The notes beneath the pieces were generated by a model. The model was not told the origin of the DNA and searched no databases. It worked only from the letters and a program-made list of their open reading frames with translations. A program made the position numbers and the translations under genes. Below, piece by piece: positions 6,621-8,197 of a stretch of 8,197 nt of DNA (position 1 is the stretch's first letter; every line of letters begins with the position of its first letter). Source of the stretch: Bacteroidales bacterium UBA2295 (GTDB taxonomy: Bacteria; Bacteroidota; Bacteroidia; Bacteroidales; Tenuifilaceae); NCBI GenBank assembly GCA_002345825.1, contig DDWD01000095.1:1-8197 (forward strand), written 5' to 3'.

Positions 6621-8197
6621 TTATGCTTTATGCGATGAGCGGATGGAGGGTAAAGTGAATTTAAATGTACTTCCCTTTTCCTCGTTGCTCTCAACCCAAA
6701 TGGTTCCTCCATTCTTCTCAACAAATTCTTTACAAAGCAAAAGACCTAAGCCAGTACCCTTTTCGTCGGCTGTTCCTCTCGAAGTGAACGAGGTGTCGAG
6801 CCTAAAGAGTTTATCCTGATCCTCTTTATTAATTCCTACGCCAGTATCGCTGATTGAAATTTCTACGTGGTTCTCGTGTTCGGTAGCGGCAATAAGGATT
6901 TTATCATCGTTGCTACTAAACTTAATTGCATTGCTCACCAGGTTTCGAACAACCACCGCCACCAGGTTCTTATCGGCCCATACAATCATAAATTCCTCTA
7001 TCCTGAGCGTAATTTTTACATCCTTTTTATTGGCCAAGGGTTTTAGCATCTCCACCTCCTCCTTAACTACATTATGTAGTGGGGAAAGTTCAGGGCTATA
7101 CATAATGCTTCCAAGCTGCGATCTAGACCATTGCAAAAGATTGTCGAGGAGTTTGTATAGATTCTGTGACGAATCGTAGATGATTTTAATTAGCTCTTTG
7201 CTTTCCTCCTGGGTGTAATCTGTATAGTTGTTGTAAAGCAATTCGCTAAAACCCATAAGCGCATTGAAAGGGTTCTTTAAGTCGTGTGCAATAAGTGAGA
7301 AGAATCGATCTTTCGTTAAGTTAATTTCCTTAAGATGTTTCTCCGATTCGGTAAGCTTCTTGTTGGTTTCCTCCAGCAACAAATTCTTCTCGGTAAGCAA
7401 GCTGTTTACTTTTTGCTTCGATCGAAGGTTGAAAATTGTTATAACCCCAAATACAATAAGTAATAAGGATAGTAGTAACCAAAAGATATTAAGGTTTTTT
7501 TGTCTTTGTAGCTCGAGGTTTCTTATCTCATCAGTTTTCTTAAGCAGCTCAATTTCTTTCTCCTTCCGTTCAGTCTCAAACCTAACCTGCATCTCCATGT
7601 ATTCCTTCGTGCTATTTGACTTGAACAAGCTATCATTAATTACACGCAGCTTCTCTAAATTTTCGAATCCTCTTTTGTAGTCGCCTTTTTTGTAGTATAT
7701 CTGGCTGAGAATTTCATAGCTCTCAGCAAGGAATAAGGCTTTTTCATTCAGCTCTTGATATTTTAGCGCATTAACAACATTCTTTTTGGCCTCGTCAACT
7801 TGTCCCTGCTTAAGGTAAACCCAGGCAATATTGTTGTAGGTATTCATAAGGCTTTCAAAGTCATCGGTTTGCTCACTTAGCTTCAGCGATTTTTGATATG
7901 CCTCCAAAGCCTTGGCGTAATTTTTCAATTTCGATTCTTGGAAACCAATATTGTTATATGCCACTGACTGACCACCTAGGCTATTGCTCTCAATTGCTAG
8001 GTCTAACGATTTTTTATAATACTCTAACGCTTTTTCGCTATCATCAAGCTCCCCATATATTATACCAAGTGCGTTTGTTGTATTTGTAAGCCCTTCGATA
8101 TCGTTTAGCTCTACATACAATTCGTTGGCTTTAGCAATGTATTCAAGTGCTAGGTGATGGTTGTTAAGGTTGGTATGCAGATCGCCAATAAAATTAT
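6621..8197 (-). CDS. TPR-repeat sensor histidine kinase, N-terminus cut by window edge
   Basis: The frame is open from the stop at 6621-6623 to the right edge, giving 524 residues (numbered here from the first complete codon, 8193-8195). The start lies outside the window; a TTG at 8118-8120 falls inside a TPR unit and is not a credible start. Residues 1 to about 190 are TPR units in a 40-residue register (A16, A56, A96, A136, G176). Next come a coiled coil (about 198-235), one membrane helix (236-256) and a coiled coil (260-293). HisKA carries H304 in FSLIAHDLKNPF, and HATPase_c has N-box N418/N422, G1 DTGVGI (450-455), F-box KLFRLDT (462-468) and G2 GTGLGL (480-485). It ends after the ATPase domain without a receiver or output domain. 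It closely resembles the downstream kinase in domain order and in the CKEFVEKN block, so the two are paralogues. Its signal peptide and number of TPR units cannot be seen. Confidence 0.93.
   Translation of the reverse strand, partial: NFIGDLHTNLNNHHLALEYIAKANELYVELNDIEGLTNTTNALGIIYGELDDSEKALEYYKKSLDLAIESNSLGGQSVAYNNIGFQESKLKNYAKALEAYQKSLKLSEQTDDFESLMNTYNNIAWVYLKQGQVDEAKKNVVNALKYQELNEKALFLAESYEILSQIYYKKGDYKRGFENLEKLRVINDSLFKSNSTKEYMEMQVRFETERKEKEIELLKKTDEIRNLELQRQKNLNIFWLLLSLLLIVFGVITIFNLRSKQKVNSLLTEKNLLLEETNKKLTESEKHLKEINLTKDRFFSLIAHDLKNPFNALMGFSELLYNNYTDYTQEESKELIKIIYDSSQNLYKLLDNLLQWSRSQLGSIMYSPELSPLHNVVKEEVEMLKPLANKKDVKITLRIEEFMIVWADKNLVAVVVRNLVSNAIKFSSNDDKILIAATEHENHVEISISDTGVGINKEDQDKLFRLDTSFTSRGTADEKGTGLGLLLCKEFVEKNGGTIWVESNEEKGSTFKFTLPSIRSSHKA

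Noticed and set aside
8118..8120. TTG as the start codon of the partial kinase
   Set aside because: The frame continues open to the window edge, and the residues before it (NFIGDLHTNL ... LALEYIAKANE) are a good TPR unit in the same 40-residue phase, so the true start lies outside the window.
3739..8197. One long kinase gene split by a frameshift or stop
   Set aside because: The upstream kinase has a complete ATPase domain and natural end, and the downstream one begins with its own signal peptide, so these are two genes.

Overview
The window looks like chromosomal DNA from a member of the Bacteroidota, most likely class Bacteroidia; the exact taxon cannot be read from the sequence. Three things point there: perfect matches to the Bacteroidota -7 promoter motif TAnnTTTG, starts without clear Shine-Dalgarno sequences, and large membrane sensor kinases with periplasmic-type TPR arrays, which are typical of that phylum. 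No tRNA, rRNA, insertion sequence, CRISPR array or prophage signal was found.

Layout. Bases 1-203 hold the unidentified 3' end of a plus-strand gene, closed by a strong intrinsic terminator. Bases 252-472 are a non-coding leader with a good promoter candidate, followed by a plus-strand gene (473-2332) for an aspartate ammonia-lyase. This enzyme carries a cyclic-nucleotide-binding-like (CRP-type) domain at its N-terminus. A long bidirectional terminator (2348-2384) separates it from everything to its right, all of which is on the minus strand. In minus-strand transcription order these genes are: a TPR sensor histidine kinase cut by the window edge (6621-8197), a second complete TPR sensor histidine kinase of 950 residues (3739-6591), a Na+/Ca2+-exchanger-family antiporter (2623-3579), and xseB, the small subunit of exonuclease VII (2385-2588).

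How they may work together. The two kinases are 29 bp apart and probably co-transcribed. Each is TPR array, coiled coil, one membrane helix, HisKA and HATPase_c, with neither a receiver nor a DNA-binding output, so their response regulator must lie elsewhere. A possible hairpin and a possible promoter in the 159-bp gap after the second kinase suggest that antiporter-xseB is its own unit. The aspartase stands alone between two terminators and degrades aspartate to fumarate and ammonia.

Most notable points: (1) the aspartase fused to a CRP-like sensory domain in which the usual phosphate-binding arginine is replaced by histidine, with an internal ATG that would yield an enzyme-only form of E. 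coli length; (2) an exact 40-residue lattice of fourteen TPR-type units in the 950-residue kinase; (3) tandem TPR kinases without an adjacent regulator; (4) xseB without xseA.
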